Counted from the first letter of the stretch, positions 12,183 through 27,194 are shown. The stretch: 64,000 bases of DNA from Gadus chalcogrammus (GCF_026213295.1 NC_079432.1:10466376-10530375); one strand, 5' to 3'. The notes: generated from the letters alone by a model not told the origin. A program made the numbers and translations.

Positions 12183-12201
12183 AATGGGAAATGGGAAAAG
12201 G

Positions 12202-12345
<144 letters not shown>

Positions 12346-12505
12346 CGGTGTGTGGGTGTGCGTGCGTGTGTGTACCGGTGCGTGTCTCTGTACATGTGAT
12401 GCATATTTGATACCCAAGTGTGTTCGTAGTGAGAGTCCATGTGTGTGCGTGTGTGTTTGTGTGTGTGTGCATGCGTCCCATATTTGGTATGCAAGTGTAT
12501 TTGCG

Positions 12506-12507
<2 letters not shown>

Positions 12508-12578
<71 letters not shown>
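12508..12578 (+). repeat. (GT)n microsatellite
   Basis: About 70 bp of pure GT. A C-rich stretch (12655-12690) follows shortly after. Confidence 0.96.
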
Positions 12579-12579
<1 letters not shown>

Positions 12580-14185
12580 CGCACGGATCTCATGCTCAGT
12601 GAAGCAGTTCTCTCTGAACAGAGTGTCTCAGCGCAGCAGAGACCCTACAGCTGTCCCCCCCCCCCCGTCCCCCGTCCCCCCGCCTCCCAACCAACACCAC
12701 CACCACCCAGCTGGCTGGGGAAGATGACCCCTCAGTCTGACATAACAGAACAACATGCACAGCGCACTGTCTCACCCCGGCACCACAGACATGCTCTGAG
12801 GAGAACCCTGCTGCTGACTCTGCTGTATTACTCATTTTATATTTATATCATTGACGTGATTTATCTTTGGATATTTCTTACCCATTCAAACATATTATTC
12901 AATTATACATAATGTCTATAAACTAATGTGTATATATTATAAATACAATTGTTTCAACGCAACTTGTTTTATCTTTCAATATGCTTTGCACAGGCTCCAG
13001 CCGGCTGTGACTGAACCTCATAGAGGACGACTGCTTGTCACTCATTAACACTTTCTGTACAAACGCTGTAGACGATGATAATTGCTGTTGACATTTGACC
13101 TCCGTTGCCAACTAGCATACGGTGGGAGCTGTCTGTTGGCAGGAGTCCTCATGAAAGATGCACAAATGTTGAAGGCAGAATCCACCAGGGTCCACTGTCA
13201 ACCTTGACCCTTTGAAGCAGAAGAAGATGTGACGGTAACCCGTGGCAACACAATAACCTTTCCCTGGCCTTTGGGGCGCTGATGCCAATGGGTTTCGACC
13301 TCATATTGGCACTGTGACCATCACTGTGCTTCCCCTTAGGGCTCTTTGGTGACTCTGCCAGCTGAAATGTATCTATCTGTATGTTGCCTCTCACTCCGGG
13401 GTTATGAGAACCTGCAGGGGATAGCTTATGGTCACATGTTTGCATCCAATCAGTCGAATCAAAGTGTCTCTAGGAACGCCGGCAGGATGTTTGATGTGGA
13501 GGGGGTGGGGGTGGGGGCGAATGATGTGGTTAATAATGAATCGCATGGGGAGGTAGATTATGTGCTTAAAGAATTTATCAGCTGAAAGACACATCTCCCC
13601 TGAACAAAAGTTCACTGGCATCAATTCTTCTTGAAATTGTGGCCTGTTGAGAATAACCTGTTGATCGATCAGCGTGTATAGTGCTAACATTATTCTGTAA
13701 AATATATACTTGATATGTTTATTTAGTAGTCTTGAGCATTTTGAGTTTGGGCATTGGGACATCAAATCAAGTGCAAAGGCAGATTGTAATATACCAAGGT
13801 CTCTGTGTGATTGGTTACAGGCTCTGTGCGGGCCCGTCTATATGACCTGTAACGCTGCAGTGAACCTATTGGCATCATCTCATTTGTATAAGATCGGTGA
13901 TTTGCTGCTGAAACAACATGGCTAAGAGCTACTGCTGGTGGTTGTGGTGGGGTGGGGGTGGGGGTAGGGGAGGTCTTTGAAGCCACGTGCTTGGGTCTGA
14001 GGGGTGCAGAAACAGGTCAACTTCTAGAACCTGCCCTGCTTTTATGCAGGGCTATAAATAGAGTCAGGGCAGAAGTAAAGAGGAACAACATTCTTAAATT
14101 AATGCATTCCCCTAGAAATCAATTAAATTAACTCAAGAAGGAGATTTATAAGAAAGTGAAAGCACTAACCTGGCAGTATTAGGCA

Positions 14186-14352
14186 TAGTCATTTAGCAGA
14201 TGCTTTTTTAATCCAAATTGACCCTTTCTTATCTGTAAACGTTTTGGGGCTAGACATCTTGTTCAGGGAGGCCTACAGGTTGACTGCAGACGTTGGGGTT
14301 CAAATGCAGAACCGGCTGAGAGTCAAACATCCTGACAACTGACTAGTCTGTC
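14186..14352 (+). mobile_element. Degenerate dispersed repeat with 'CATTTAGCAGATGCTTTT' head
   Basis: The head CATTTAGCAGATGCTTTT and ATCCAAATTGACC, then CTTGTTCAGGGAGG and GGTTCAAATGCAGAACC, follow the order of a widespread fish repeat. The copy is old and has no open frame. Confidence 0.5.
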
Positions 14353-15075
14353 CTGCTCCTACATTCAGACAAATAAGAACCACAGTCAGGTCATGAGATT
14401 TGCATTGGAGTGGCAATGAGAATTTCAAGTTGGAACAAGTTGCACAAACAATGGAGAAAATTTTTCATAATGTGTTCTGACTGGTTGACATTATATACAG
14501 AGACTACCTGAATATTGTCGAGGTTATTTGAAGCCTCAAGCATGGTTCTGAATTGTTTTTGGAGACCTTTAAATGGCGAGAATAATTAGAATATATGTTG
14601 AATCAATCTGCACTGTACACTAAAGTGCTTAAGGCTAAAGAAACAAATGATATTTATTCATTTAATTAATAACAATGAAGTCCTGCAAATTTTAGATATT
14701 TCAATGTATCCGTTAAAATCCATTTCCCTGTGGAATTAAAACAGGAAACTGACTGTCCAATGTAATGGAAGCACTGAAAGCAAATGTATGACGAATGCAT
14801 AGTGGATTTTCCATTACGTACTCTGCTATGTATGAATCAAACTGCGTCTCAGACTCAGAGAGTCAAGTGTGTGTGGTCAAGGGTTTCTACTCAACATAAA
14901 ACATCACTAATCTCTTCCTGCTAATCCTCTTCATTGTTTTTTTTCGTCCTCTTGTGTACATGTGCGTATGCCTGCCACAACAATTCTCGTCTAAAAATAA
15001 AAAAGATCAGCCAGCTGGGGAGAGCGGGTTTTGTGTTGAAATTACACTTTAAGAGAGAGGGAAGCATGGATTCCT

Positions 15076-15320
15076 ATGGGGTGGGACCTCATGGCAACCT
15101 TAAAAGTCCTCCTTGCGTTTGGCTTGCTGAACTTGCACATCCCATTGGGAGTTGGACTGGAGTGTGGTGGCACTGGCGGGCAGCATCAGGTGAACAGCAC
15201 AAGGGTTCACCAGGAGGAGTTCCCTCCTCCATGGCAAACGCCGGTGGGAGACAGCCGGCCGGCGCCGAACCGCTTTGGAAGGCAGGGGTGGGAGCTGGTA
15301 GCCGGAGTAGAGGTAGAGCA
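15076..15320 (+). CDS. Candidate first exon of an unidentified secreted protein
   Basis: An open frame starts at 15076 (second Met at 15091). From the second Met it reads MATLKVLLAFGLLNLHIPLG, which resembles a signal peptide with a hydrophobic core. A short hydrophilic part follows with one N-glycosylation sequon (VNST). A splice-donor-like GTGAGTGT sits at 15321, one codon before the stop, which would make a phase-2 exon of about 82 residues. I do not recognise the protein family, and no downstream exon was found. It could be a chance frame. Several overlapping frames in this GC-richer patch are also open, which lowers the weight of the evidence. Confidence 0.2.
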
Positions 15321-15547
15321 GTGAGTGTCTTGTTCAGGAAACGATTCATATTTAAACTGGATAAAAACACAGGAATTGGCCATTGGAATGTTGTAGAGAG
15401 TTTGAGAGTTTGAGTCTGCTGTAAATAATGTATTGATGGTAATTTATTTACTACAAGCCGTGTCGCTAAAATGTTCAAACGGAATGGAATGGTGTGTGTA
15501 TACGCACATGTGCACACACATTGATTCTGTGTATTTACGTGTGTGTG

Positions 15548-15810
<263 letters not shown>

Positions 15811-16841
15811 AGTGCTAACGAAGGAGGAGTGCAGATCATGTCCAGGGTTGCCCAGCTGGGGGCCAGAGGATCTGTGAACAGCCTCATTATGTGCTGTCAG
15901 ACACCTCTCTCAGGGGGGGTCCCTGGAGGAGGCTGGCACGCAGGGCCCCTTACTTTGACATGACATCAATATCACAGCAGGGTGGGCCGCTGTATGGATA
16001 GAACATACAACATTATATGCAGTGCCAAATCAATAGGGATTTTTGCATAATAATGGAATCGCTACCTTCAGCATATACACCTGTTGTATGTGTTTAGATA
16101 TGTATCAAATTCATGACTTGGTCTTTCAAATCAATCTTTAAAAATGCAGATCGGTGCTGGATGTTCTTGGCAGATAATCAATATGTATGAACCGTGGGTT
16201 GACCTTATGCAGTTTAGATTTAATCAAAGCCATGCTGTCAATAATTGTAACTATTTTTTCAAACAACAACGATAGATATATCTCTATGCTAAATACAGAA
16301 AGATATACATTATGTAACATGAAGAGACGAAAGCAATGCTGGATCATAAAGTACGTTTTGTTATTGAGTTTGTGACTATTTTGTTTTATGTTATGTTCTA
16401 TTGTAGTATGTGGTTATTTTATTATTAAAAGTATATCCTGTACCACGCAGAGCTAACAGGCCAGTGACTGGACAGAAGCAACAAGCATCAGTCACAGTGC
16501 TCAAAAAACAATAACATGAATATCAAGTATCCAGTATAATGTCAGTATGAATATCAAGTATTGTTCAAAAGCCTTCTACTGTATGTTTAATACCAGGTGC
16601 TCGAAATAATGAAACAGAACAATAGCTCCACTCCCTTCTGAGTCCTCAAAAGCACATTTCATGGAGCAGCAGCATGCGGTCATCATTTCAAAATTCAACC
16701 AACATCATTTCATGCAAAATTATCCCATGATAATTCCACTCCCGAGGCACATGATCAAGCAAGTAGCACTCAGCCGCAGCAAAATGACAAAAGGATTTCA
16801 TGGTTGAAAGGTGAGATCCCCCCCCTTCCACCCCCACTCCC

Positions 16842-16873
16842 ACTCCTGTGGCTTATTAATAAGCCACAGGAGT
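16842..16873. repeat. 32-bp perfect palindrome
   Basis: The left arm ACTCCTGTGGCTTATT is followed directly by its exact reverse complement, with no spacer. There is no tandem-repeat or gene context. Confidence 0.95.
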
Positions 16874-17068
16874 AGAGGTGTGTGTGTTTGTGTTGCAGTG
16901 TGCGCGTCCACGCGTGTCTCGATGCCCTGCCTGGCTTGTGTGAGTGCTGAGGTATTACTATAGCGACTGTAGAAGGGGGGGGGGGGCGGGGACGTTCACT
17001 GCTGAGATGCAGAGATGATGATGGGCAAATGAAAGGTTTTTAACAGAATGCCAGCTGAGGGGAGGGGT

Positions 17069-17166
17069 GGGGGGGGGGGGGGGGCCTCCATCTGAAGGCC
17101 ACCACTCCCAGTGTGCAGAAGGCGGGAGCGGGCAGGGGGGTGGTGGTGGTGGCGGTGGCGGTGGAG
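17069..17166 (+). repeat. G-rich tract: poly-G then GGT/GGC triplets
   Basis: Sixteen Gs (17069-17084) and then (TGG)n and (CGGTGG)n up to about 17166. Many G triplets on one strand could form a G-quadruplex. Confidence 0.85.
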
Positions 17167-17292
17167 GTGTGGGAGAGGACAGGGCCGCTGACGGCTGCTG
17201 CCTATTCGACTCGGCCCTAATGATGTCGCTGTGTCACGCCATTATGTAATGTGTTCTCTCAAGTAATGTTAAGTCAGCCTTGCTTGTACCCC

Positions 17293-17303
17293 GAGTGTGT
17301 GTG

Positions 17304-17339
<36 letters not shown>

Positions 17340-17470
17340 AGTGCGTGTGTGTGTGTGTGTGTGCGTGTGTGTCTGTGTGTGGTGTGTGAACATGTGTGTA
17401 AGCTGTGCGTGCCCGTGTGTGTATTTGCCTGAGTGTGTGTGTGTGTGTGTAGGTGTGTGTATCTGTGAGC
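17293..17470 (+). repeat. Imperfect (GT)n array
   Basis: GT repeats with scattered C and A interruptions. Confidence 0.93.
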
Positions 17471-19588
17471 AAGTGTGAGTTTATATGTGAAGTCTGAGCA
17501 TATGTCTGCGAGTGTACATATGTGTGAGAAGCCTTTGCATGCCCCTGCATACGAGGACTGGCTGTATCGATAGGAAGATTTTGAGATTACGTTTTCTTGG
17601 AAGGCTGAAAGTGCAGAATGCATTTTCAGCAGAAATGGATTTATGTTAAACCAAGGGGTTTGCACCATGTCAACATGGAACATACTGTGCACTGTAAACC
17701 TGTGAATAGAACCGTGATGACACAAGGACACATAATTCATGACCATAGCTAAAGCAAAACTGGTGCCTAAATTTGCATTATACCGTTAAGTATTTTCAAT
17801 TTGCATGTTAAAGACGTGGATCAATTTACAAAATTCACTAGTTGGACAATTCGGACAGAAGGAAGGCTTCTGGTCATGAATTGTCCCTCTCGATTGATGT
17901 GAAGTGTGTGATCCTTAATATATTGTAATACAGGGCACATCTGGGGTCTAAATATAAGCCACAGTTACAGTTTTACCACATCATATGAGTTATATTAATT
18001 ATGTATCGAGTTATGAGTTATGGATGCAGGGGGCTGTGCAACAAGACCTCAGACCACAGGATACAAAAATACATGAAACTGTATACAGACAAGATAAGAT
18101 AACAGATAACGTTTGAGGACGGGATAGAGGTAGAAAGAGAAGAGAGGGTAGAAAATGTAAAGTGACTGTCAGAGCTGTCTGGGATGCTTCTGTAGATCCT
18201 GAGTGTCCGGGAATACTCCACACGGGCCATTTTGGGTTTATTCCAGTCTGTCTGGATTCTTGAAGCCAGCAAACAGACCTTGTTGTCAGTTGGTCCAGCC
18301 ATTATATTATTGTTGACGACGGATCCAAGAATAGATTACTAGAACGGATCTCCACGTCTCACCACGGCAGACATCTGCATGGGCAAACACATCTGCCTGT
18401 CCAGATGTCCTGGGTGTGGTTTGTGGACGCGGTTGCTTTGAGGACATGGTTCACATCCCAACGTCGCATCACAACGCCGCGGTTTGAACGGCAGTAAAGG
18501 CGGTACGGTCAGGGGCTGTGTAGCGTTGTGGATCTCAGAGAGACTTCCCGGAGGACAAATCCAGAAACGATGCACCATTAGCCCCCAGGCGGGTTCGTAA
18601 GAGGGGCTGAGTCACAGCTACACCCCCAACGCTTAATAGATGCAAACCCTGACAATGCATTATGTTTTTCTAAAACAATATATATGGGAAATGCAATCAA
18701 TATCCAATATCCAATATCCTGCATCCAATTTAGATGTCAAAACCTATTGGCTTCATACTTCCATGGCCCTTGACAGGTTTCCAGTGTGAAGCTCTCTATT
18801 TCGACAGTGTGTTTAATACACTTAGAAGCTCACTTAGTGTTGCTTTTGCCTTCAGGAACGGCTTTCAATCTTTTGAGAGCCGTCTCGCTCTGCTGTATTT
18901 CTACAGAGGATCTGCAACGCATGCAGCGTTGTTTGATTCACGACCATAATCACCGATATCGATACAATCTGGGATTAGAGTGTTACTTTTGGCTCCGGGA
19001 AGCAGTCTTTGATTGGATCAATATTCACCCATGATCAACCATCACCCGGAAAAGTTTCCCTTGGGAGAGCTGGGGCAGTTTTCTGAGGAGAAATGGAGGG
19101 CAGTGGAGGTCAAACGCATAGATGAAAGCAGAAATTGTGCTTTGTTTTTTAATAAGGACCGGCTCATTTAAATTCCAGCGTCTCAATCAGAATCTAGATA
19201 AAGAAGAGTGTCCATAGAGACCAGAACCAGAATCCAGAAACTAAAGCTTGTCTTATTGGTCACTGGTAAAGTATTTAGACTCCTACATGGGGATTGTTTA
19301 ATACAGAACCCCTCCCTGAGTCTGATCCTCGAAGTTTGGGTTGTGGTGTACTATCTCAGAATACTAAACTCTGAATACAGACACTCTTCATACTCTTCAT
19401 ACACACAACGACAGACACCAAAACACATCCACACCAGGGTTACCTGATGTGGTGTATCTTTCATGTGTAACTGTATCTTTCATTCCAATGTTTCTTTGTA
19501 TTAGGCATACTGTACAATGCCCACCTATATCCATTATGCTGTATATAATATAAGTATAGTATATTATAAATGTATATACATATATATG

Positions 19589-19594
<6 letters not shown>

Positions 19595-19665
<71 letters not shown>

Positions 19666-19681
19666 CATAAATCAAAGTGTA

Positions 19682-19732
<51 letters not shown>
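19595..19732 (+). repeat. Two (TA)n arrays separated by a duplicated flank
   Basis: Pure TA at about 19595-19658 and 19684-19732. CATAAATCAAAGTGT follows each array, so array plus flank appear to have been duplicated. Confidence 0.93.
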
Positions 19733-19735
<3 letters not shown>

Positions 19736-20079
19736 ATAAATCAAAGTGTCATTTATTGATGAAGTGATCTCTGATTTATTGACCTATTATTGATCCATGT
19801 GACTCCCTCAAACGAGGATTTCAGGTACGGCCAGCTCGCATGACTAACGTGTTTATTGAAGCTGGAGCTATTTTTAGCCTGGCCCTGGATAGTTGCCTTT
19901 AGTGTTGCACTGGGCCATCGCTCAGTGACTGGCAGAGGATTATGCAGATTCACTCCTCTGCCTCTCAGCGATTCCTTAGATGATGTGATGATGGAGAACT
20001 GTCAACGTGGCGAGGTGTTACAGACGGACACACTATGTGTGCACGTGCATCTTAGCGTATCATGTGCATGTATTTTATG

Positions 20080-20117
20080 TGTGCGTGCGTGTGCGCGCGC
20101 GTGTGCGTGCGTGTGTG

Positions 20118-20173
<56 letters not shown>

Positions 20174-20184
20174 CGTGTGTGTGA
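20080..20184 (+). repeat. (GT)n with GCGC interruptions
   Basis: GCGTGCGTGTGCGCGCGC at the start, then pure GT. Confidence 0.94.
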
Positions 20185-21159
20185 GATTGTTTACAAATGT
20201 GTCTGTGTGAACCGACACTTCGTTGGCTCAGCCTTTTTGAAAAAGGTTTGGGGACGGACAATTAAAAGCATAGAATATAACATAGATCTGTTATTTGATT
20301 ATATAAGTTGATGCATAAATAGTTAACGTTGATATTTCTGACATTTATGTTGTTTTTTGTCTATAAAGAGACAGAGAGCCGATTGTACGTAGAACAGAAT
20401 ATTGAAGCCCCGCATCTAATCTAAGTTGCTTAATCACCTTGACGACTTCACCAAGCACATCAATAAAAGACGGGTTCCTACTTTATTTTAATATTTAATA
20501 AGCTTTACCTAACGAGTAAAAAAATATTGAATAGAATAATAATGAAATCGACTTCAGACAAACTCAAAAGAGCGTGAACGATTTCACTTACCATCATCAA
20601 ATAGCATAACAGAAATAGCAACAAAAGGGCAGCATAACGAATAACAAAAGCCCAAAACGTTAAGATATGTGTGCAAATAAACAACGATACTACAGACTAG
20701 TCTAACTACACTACATCCCATCACAGACAGGGGGCAGGGCTGAAAACTGGAGTCACTGGCGGCCGGGGGCAGGTGGGCGAAGGGGGACTGAGTATAGTGT
20801 GGTTAGGTAAGGAGGAAGGATTACACTGAGCACCGCTAGGAGGGGACATCCAATGATTATCAACATTACATAATAGCACAAAAAACACTACATGTTTTAA
20901 CATAGCAGGAAACAAACAACCACAGCATTAATAAAAGGACATGGGCTTCTTTGAGGAAATTATAATCCTAATTTCCTCACGCACATGACTAAGAAGTTTT
21001 ATAACAAACGGAATTGTTGATTAATTATGAGAGAGAGCGAGAGAAAAATTAGACTTCACAGGTCCTTTATTGAACCATTTCCAGAAAATCAATCAGGGCA
21101 AATAAACAGAACGTTTAGCTATTTTCAGAGATAGGAAGTGAGCGAGAGAGGGAGAATTA

Positions 21160-21928
<769 letters not shown>

Positions 21929-22704
21929 TAAACTCCCCCTAAACCCCGCGTAATGAAATGCCCAATGTGAATCGATGGCGTTGTAAATATTAATATATTT
22001 AACCGCTTGAATTAAACCCTTCAGTTAAACCCTGATTCGATTTGCATGCATGAATCGTCATGCCCAACACAATGTTGACGATCTTTTCAGGGATAGCTGG
22101 AATAAATGATTACTTTTCGCCAAAACTCATTCAGCTGAACAGCGCTGGCCCACGGCTGAGGCTGGTGCGTAATAACGTCCCGTTATAATTGTCTGCCTTG
22201 CATTTATGAGGATGATATGTATAACATTGATCATATGTTCCTCTGTGTTCACGGCTTGGCATTAGGGCAACTGGTGTCAATGTTGCAAGCATTGCTTACA
22301 CAAATTGGACATAGTGTCTCCATGTCCATTCAGTTTTGTAACTTCCCCTCACTTTGCTACGTTGGTGTCTGCAGACATTTTACGCGGCATTGTTGACAAG
22401 AGCAAGCCACTGCAACACAGCATGCAGGATTCATCCACATGTTTATATACTCGCGTATTTGTAACTAAAATGTATTTAGATAGACCATTATTTTATATGG
22501 AATTTGTAAATTATATATGTTGCGTTATAGTACCTCTGTTAGCCAAGGACATCTCGGGGGGGGGCGGGGGGGAGGGGGGTTAAACTATGGGGAAACGGAA
22601 TCTCTGACTCGGGTCAAAGAGAGCGTATATTTTATATAACCTTCACCTTGTATAATGTTAATATCGTATGTATGATTCCCTTGACATCATATCATTGAAT
22701 ATTA

Positions 22705-22990
22705 TATAATGGTTAACACTTTACAATAAGTCTATATCAATTTACCATCAATGAACATTAGTTGATGCAGTAATAATTAAGCATTATTATACAGCATCAG
22801 CAGAGGGGTTAGGGTTAGTGTTGGGGTTGGTGGATAAGGGTCAGGATTAGGGTGAATCCTAACCCTACTAAATAATTGATACATAAATACCTAAGTTAAC
22901 ATGAGCACCATTAGTAAACATGAACCCCATAAGTAAATAATTACTAGGCCATTAGCTAACAGTTAACACATTAGTTATCATATCACTTTA
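22705..22990. mobile_element. Degenerate dispersed element with 'TAACACTTTACAATAAG' end
   Basis: It starts TAACACTTTACAATAAG and continues with ACATTAGTTGATGCAGTAAT and repeated 'taacatgaac'-like blocks, as in a common fish non-autonomous DNA-transposon-like repeat. The centre contains a TTAGGG-rich foldback. The right end is unclear. Confidence 0.5.
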
Positions 22991-23389
22991 TAGCATACAA
23001 CTTTACATACTTCAATAATATATATCATTTGACTTGCTATCCAATCGTTATATCATTTGTATGCAGCAGTGGTTCTCCAGTGTAGCCTCAGGTACCACAT
23101 GTGTCATTAGTCATTAAGTCACCACCCAGAAATAAAATAATGATTCACCAATATTGCAGTCATCAACAATGCCTTCATGTACTGTTATAACACTAGCAAA
23201 CAAGGAGCTGCAACAATTGTGGCTCAACTCAAAAGATAGTAAGCGATCGAAACATCAATTCAAATTGAAACATTAGTTAAATCATGGGCTTCTTTCTAAA
23301 AATTAAGGTTTGGTATATAATATGCAACCCACTCAATATGCCCTAGGTCACCATCCACTAGCTGAGAATCACTGATTTATGTAACCTTC

Positions 23390-23665
23390 ACCGTTTATCA
23401 TATATATATATATGATATGAACCATTCTCCTTCTCACATTATGTTAAACCATATTGTATATCATATCCTTTTATATTGTAAATCATCATATATCTTAATT
23501 GTATAATATTAGACGAAATAGTTTATCATTTAATTTTATATCATATTGTAGACCATGTCATGTTCCATATTATTTTATATCATACAAGTTTATATCATAC
23601 ATATAATTGTAGATCATATCAGATCATGTTATATCATATACCAGTGGACATGTTATGATATGATA
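23390..23665. repeat. AT-rich cryptic repeat of ATATCAT-type motifs
   Basis: TATATCAT, GATATGAT and ATCATAT motifs recur irregularly across about 275 bp on both strands. There is no clean period. Confidence 0.6.
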
Positions 23666-23794
23666 TGGTGCCATGTCCCATCCGCTTGTGTCAGGGCTGA
23701 TAATGGACATGGGGAACATGGCTTAGGCCAATTACCTCCCCCTAACACCCTGTTTGTATATGTATCCCCCTCATCCCCACCCATCGCCCACCTG

Positions 23795-23937
<143 letters not shown>

Positions 23938-25221
23938 GGTGACCACGGGATGACCGCTGGCTTATACCGGGCCTGACCTGCCTCTGAAACCCTATCACAC
24001 GTTCACTACTAATTGCACACTAAGCTAACCCCGGTGTCCATAACAGTGGGCTGTAATTGTAAGCCTGGTGGACCATCCACGGACACGGTGATTAGCTTAT
24101 CACTCCGCCATCAAGTATTGATGACAGCACCGGCACCCCGCTGGTCCATTGACCTCCCTGCCATCCCAAGCCACACCGTACACTGCCCTCTGCACTGAGC
24201 AGAGCCGGGGGTTACCACTCTGAACATCACATCACACGCCTAGGAGCTACCGCAGAGTGCTTACACAGTACGTCCCGAACCCAGGGAACAACATACACAA
24301 AGATGTATTCCAACTGATCAAAAACAACTGTACCCAGTGGTGGTTTTTCAATCGATCTCCAGAAAATGATTACACAGAATGTTTGTTTTGTTGAATTATG
24401 AAAAACAACATGTTGATGCAATCTTTTGAAAGAAACACTACAGTATCTGTGACAGTAAGAGCTTTTGTGTCTTCCCATACACACAATCACCAGACCGCAC
24501 ACTCAGAATGTGCCATGTCGCCAGCCGGGTTGGTGTTTTTTCGATATTACAATTCAGAATAATAAGCCATTGTAGCTCGCTCCTTGAAATGTCTGTGTAT
24601 TTCCATATAGAGTGAGCCTACGTTAAACCTTATTGGTCGTGGAAGTGGAACCCATCCTCCCCACACACACACACACAACCCCAGCCCACCCGTATTTTTG
24701 ATCACGTCCTCTGTGAACAAATTCACAACTAGAGAAGTCTGACGTTGTTTAAGAAATCCAGTGAATGGAGGCCACTCTTTCCCCTGATACAACAACATCA
24801 TTAGGCCGAAGAATACTCCCATTATATTGGAGCACGATAACAGGCCCTCATCATCCTAACACTGGAACCTTCTTCCATGAATTAATCCAACGAAACGGTC
24901 CGACGCCCAAAGGAAAGAAAACTCTAAAATAATCACAGAAATGATGATAGCAAAACTGCCACTGTTCCATTTTATGTTTCGGTTGTTTATACTTTGGCTT
25001 TACGAAAACAGCCAATTTCTCCTTTCCATTTGACAGAGTTTGATTGTAATTCTCTTTAATACCCCATGTTTACATCTATCTTTTACCCTATCTGACAGCT
25101 ATTTGAGAAGCTTCTTCCAATTGCATGTGGGGATAGGAGGGAATGTATTGTGGGAAACGAGAATACTAAATGCATTAGGTTTAACCTTTTGAGCTTTTGT
25201 ATATAACATGTATTAGAGTTT

Positions 25222-25293
25222 GCCCTCTCACACACAATCACACACACACAAGCACACACACACACATGCATAACCACACACACGCACACACAC

Positions 25294-25336
<43 letters not shown>

Positions 25337-25395
25337 CACACACATACTTACACGTACACACACACATTCCCACAAATACACAAACCCACACAGTC
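25222..25395 (+). repeat. Imperfect (CA)n array
   Basis: CA with G, T and C interruptions. Confidence 0.92.
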
Positions 25396-26160
25396 TCACT
25401 CAGAAGAATATCTTCTGGGTTCATTATCACTACATGAATCCCAGAGTCAATTTGTCATGATAATGGTACATTTAAACTCATAAAACAAACTGCTTCTGTG
25501 ATCTTGTAGTCCCTGAGCATATGGCTTACTGTAAGTAAGCAACAGACTTATTCATGGGAGACAACTTGTGCTTTGATTTCTAAGACTGAGAAGCAATTGC
25601 CTTATAAAAGTGTTTTTGTGTTCCCGGATTATTTTGGTGTTTTGGTTTTCCATTTGGTGGTAGTCTGTAAAAAATAAAAAGCTACGCAACATGTTGATGT
25701 GTTGTGTGACTACAACACGTTGGGGTGTCTGAAGGCTAACGTGTACAAAAGGAAGAGATAACATGACCAGTGTCAGGTGTGACTGTGGGCTCCTTCAAGG
25801 GCGTAGAGAGTTCAGTCTGTCACAGGAGACAGTCTCCAAGTTTTTCCACCTTAAATATGAGTGATGGAGGGTTCAGGGACCTTACTGGCCTTTTTGTTTT
25901 TCTGCTCACATTTATAGTTCGATTGCATGTTTTCTTTCCCTTGACATTTTATACTTTGTTGTTCTGAATCAGACCCGCTCCTTTGGCCTTGCTCCTCGTT
26001 AAGCAATCGAGGCTCACCTGTGTAGCCCACCCAGCCGAGTGGAAAAGGGTCCGACAGGAGTTCTCCGTTATTATGTTGGAGTTGGAGTTTGAGCATAAAC
26101 GACGTCGGGCATTTCTTTGTTTTCAGAACCTTGTGTGTGTTTTCTTTGTTGTTAGCTGTC

Positions 26161-26227
26161 TCCCCCCCCCCCCCCCCCCATTTTGTTTTGTTTTGTTGTT
26201 TCCCCCCCCCCCCCCCCCCCCTTCCCC
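26161..26227 (+). repeat. Two poly-C runs separated by (TTTTG)n
   Basis: About 18 C, then ATTTTGTTTTGTTTTGTTG, then about 20 C. Confidence 0.93.
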
Positions 26228-26709
26228 GTCCACTGCGATCATATTACGTTCACGTTGGACGTGAGGTTGCTTTGCAGCCCTCTGGTTCTTATTTGATCTC
26301 AGCCCGGTTGTTGGACAAGAGGTGGTCCCCTCGTGATCTGCCTGGATTTGAACACCCCCATACTGAACATTATACTGGCTCTATTGAAATGTGACTCCAG
26401 AAGCTACTGCTATCCAAACCGCAACACTGCCACTCCATTATGCAAAGCAGGCTTTCCTCATCACAAGCAAATAGATTGATGGCTTCCATCGGGGAATGGA
26501 TGGGTGTTGGGCAGCCATAGACAGTTTGCAAATGATGGTGATTAAAACTATTTGCAATTGGAAAACAATATCAAGCTGTCAAAGTGTCACTTGAATAGTA
26601 AGTATTGCAGCTTTTTTGGTTCATGGTCATAGTATTCTCTCAGCAATAACTTCTCTTTCATTTGATCATAGGAAAAACATGATCCTAAGTAGTGTGTGCA
26701 AATACTTAC

Positions 26710-26828
<119 letters not shown>

Positions 26829-26925
26829 CATTTAAAAATAGACTGGGGGGACATTGCACAATGCAAGCGTCCCCCCTGACTTGTCGTTACGTAAAACAAG
26901 CCCAAGCGTATTACCTTCCATGAGT

Positions 26926-26978
26926 GTGTATTGTTTGTTGTGTGTTGTGTTGTGTGTTGTGTTGTGTTGTGTGTTGTG
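26926..26978 (+). repeat. (TGTTG)n minisatellite
   Basis: TGTGTTG and TGTTG units repeat over about 50 bp. Confidence 0.9.
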
Positions 26979-27109
26979 GCGGGCGCCGCAAACCGAACCG
27001 TGGAGATGAAATGTGACAGGGGCCGAAGATACATACCGAAATACAGTGAAGTAATACAATGGTAGGGTGTAGCATTGTCCTTGGTCCCAATGCGTTTGTG
27101 TGATACAGC

Positions 27110-27111
<2 letters not shown>

Positions 27112-27194
<83 letters not shown>

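Noticed and set aside
20570..20700. Minus-strand hydrophobic frame ending at a strong GTAAGT donor (about 20593)
   Set aside because: The frame is short, has stops close upstream, and has no family match or partner exon.
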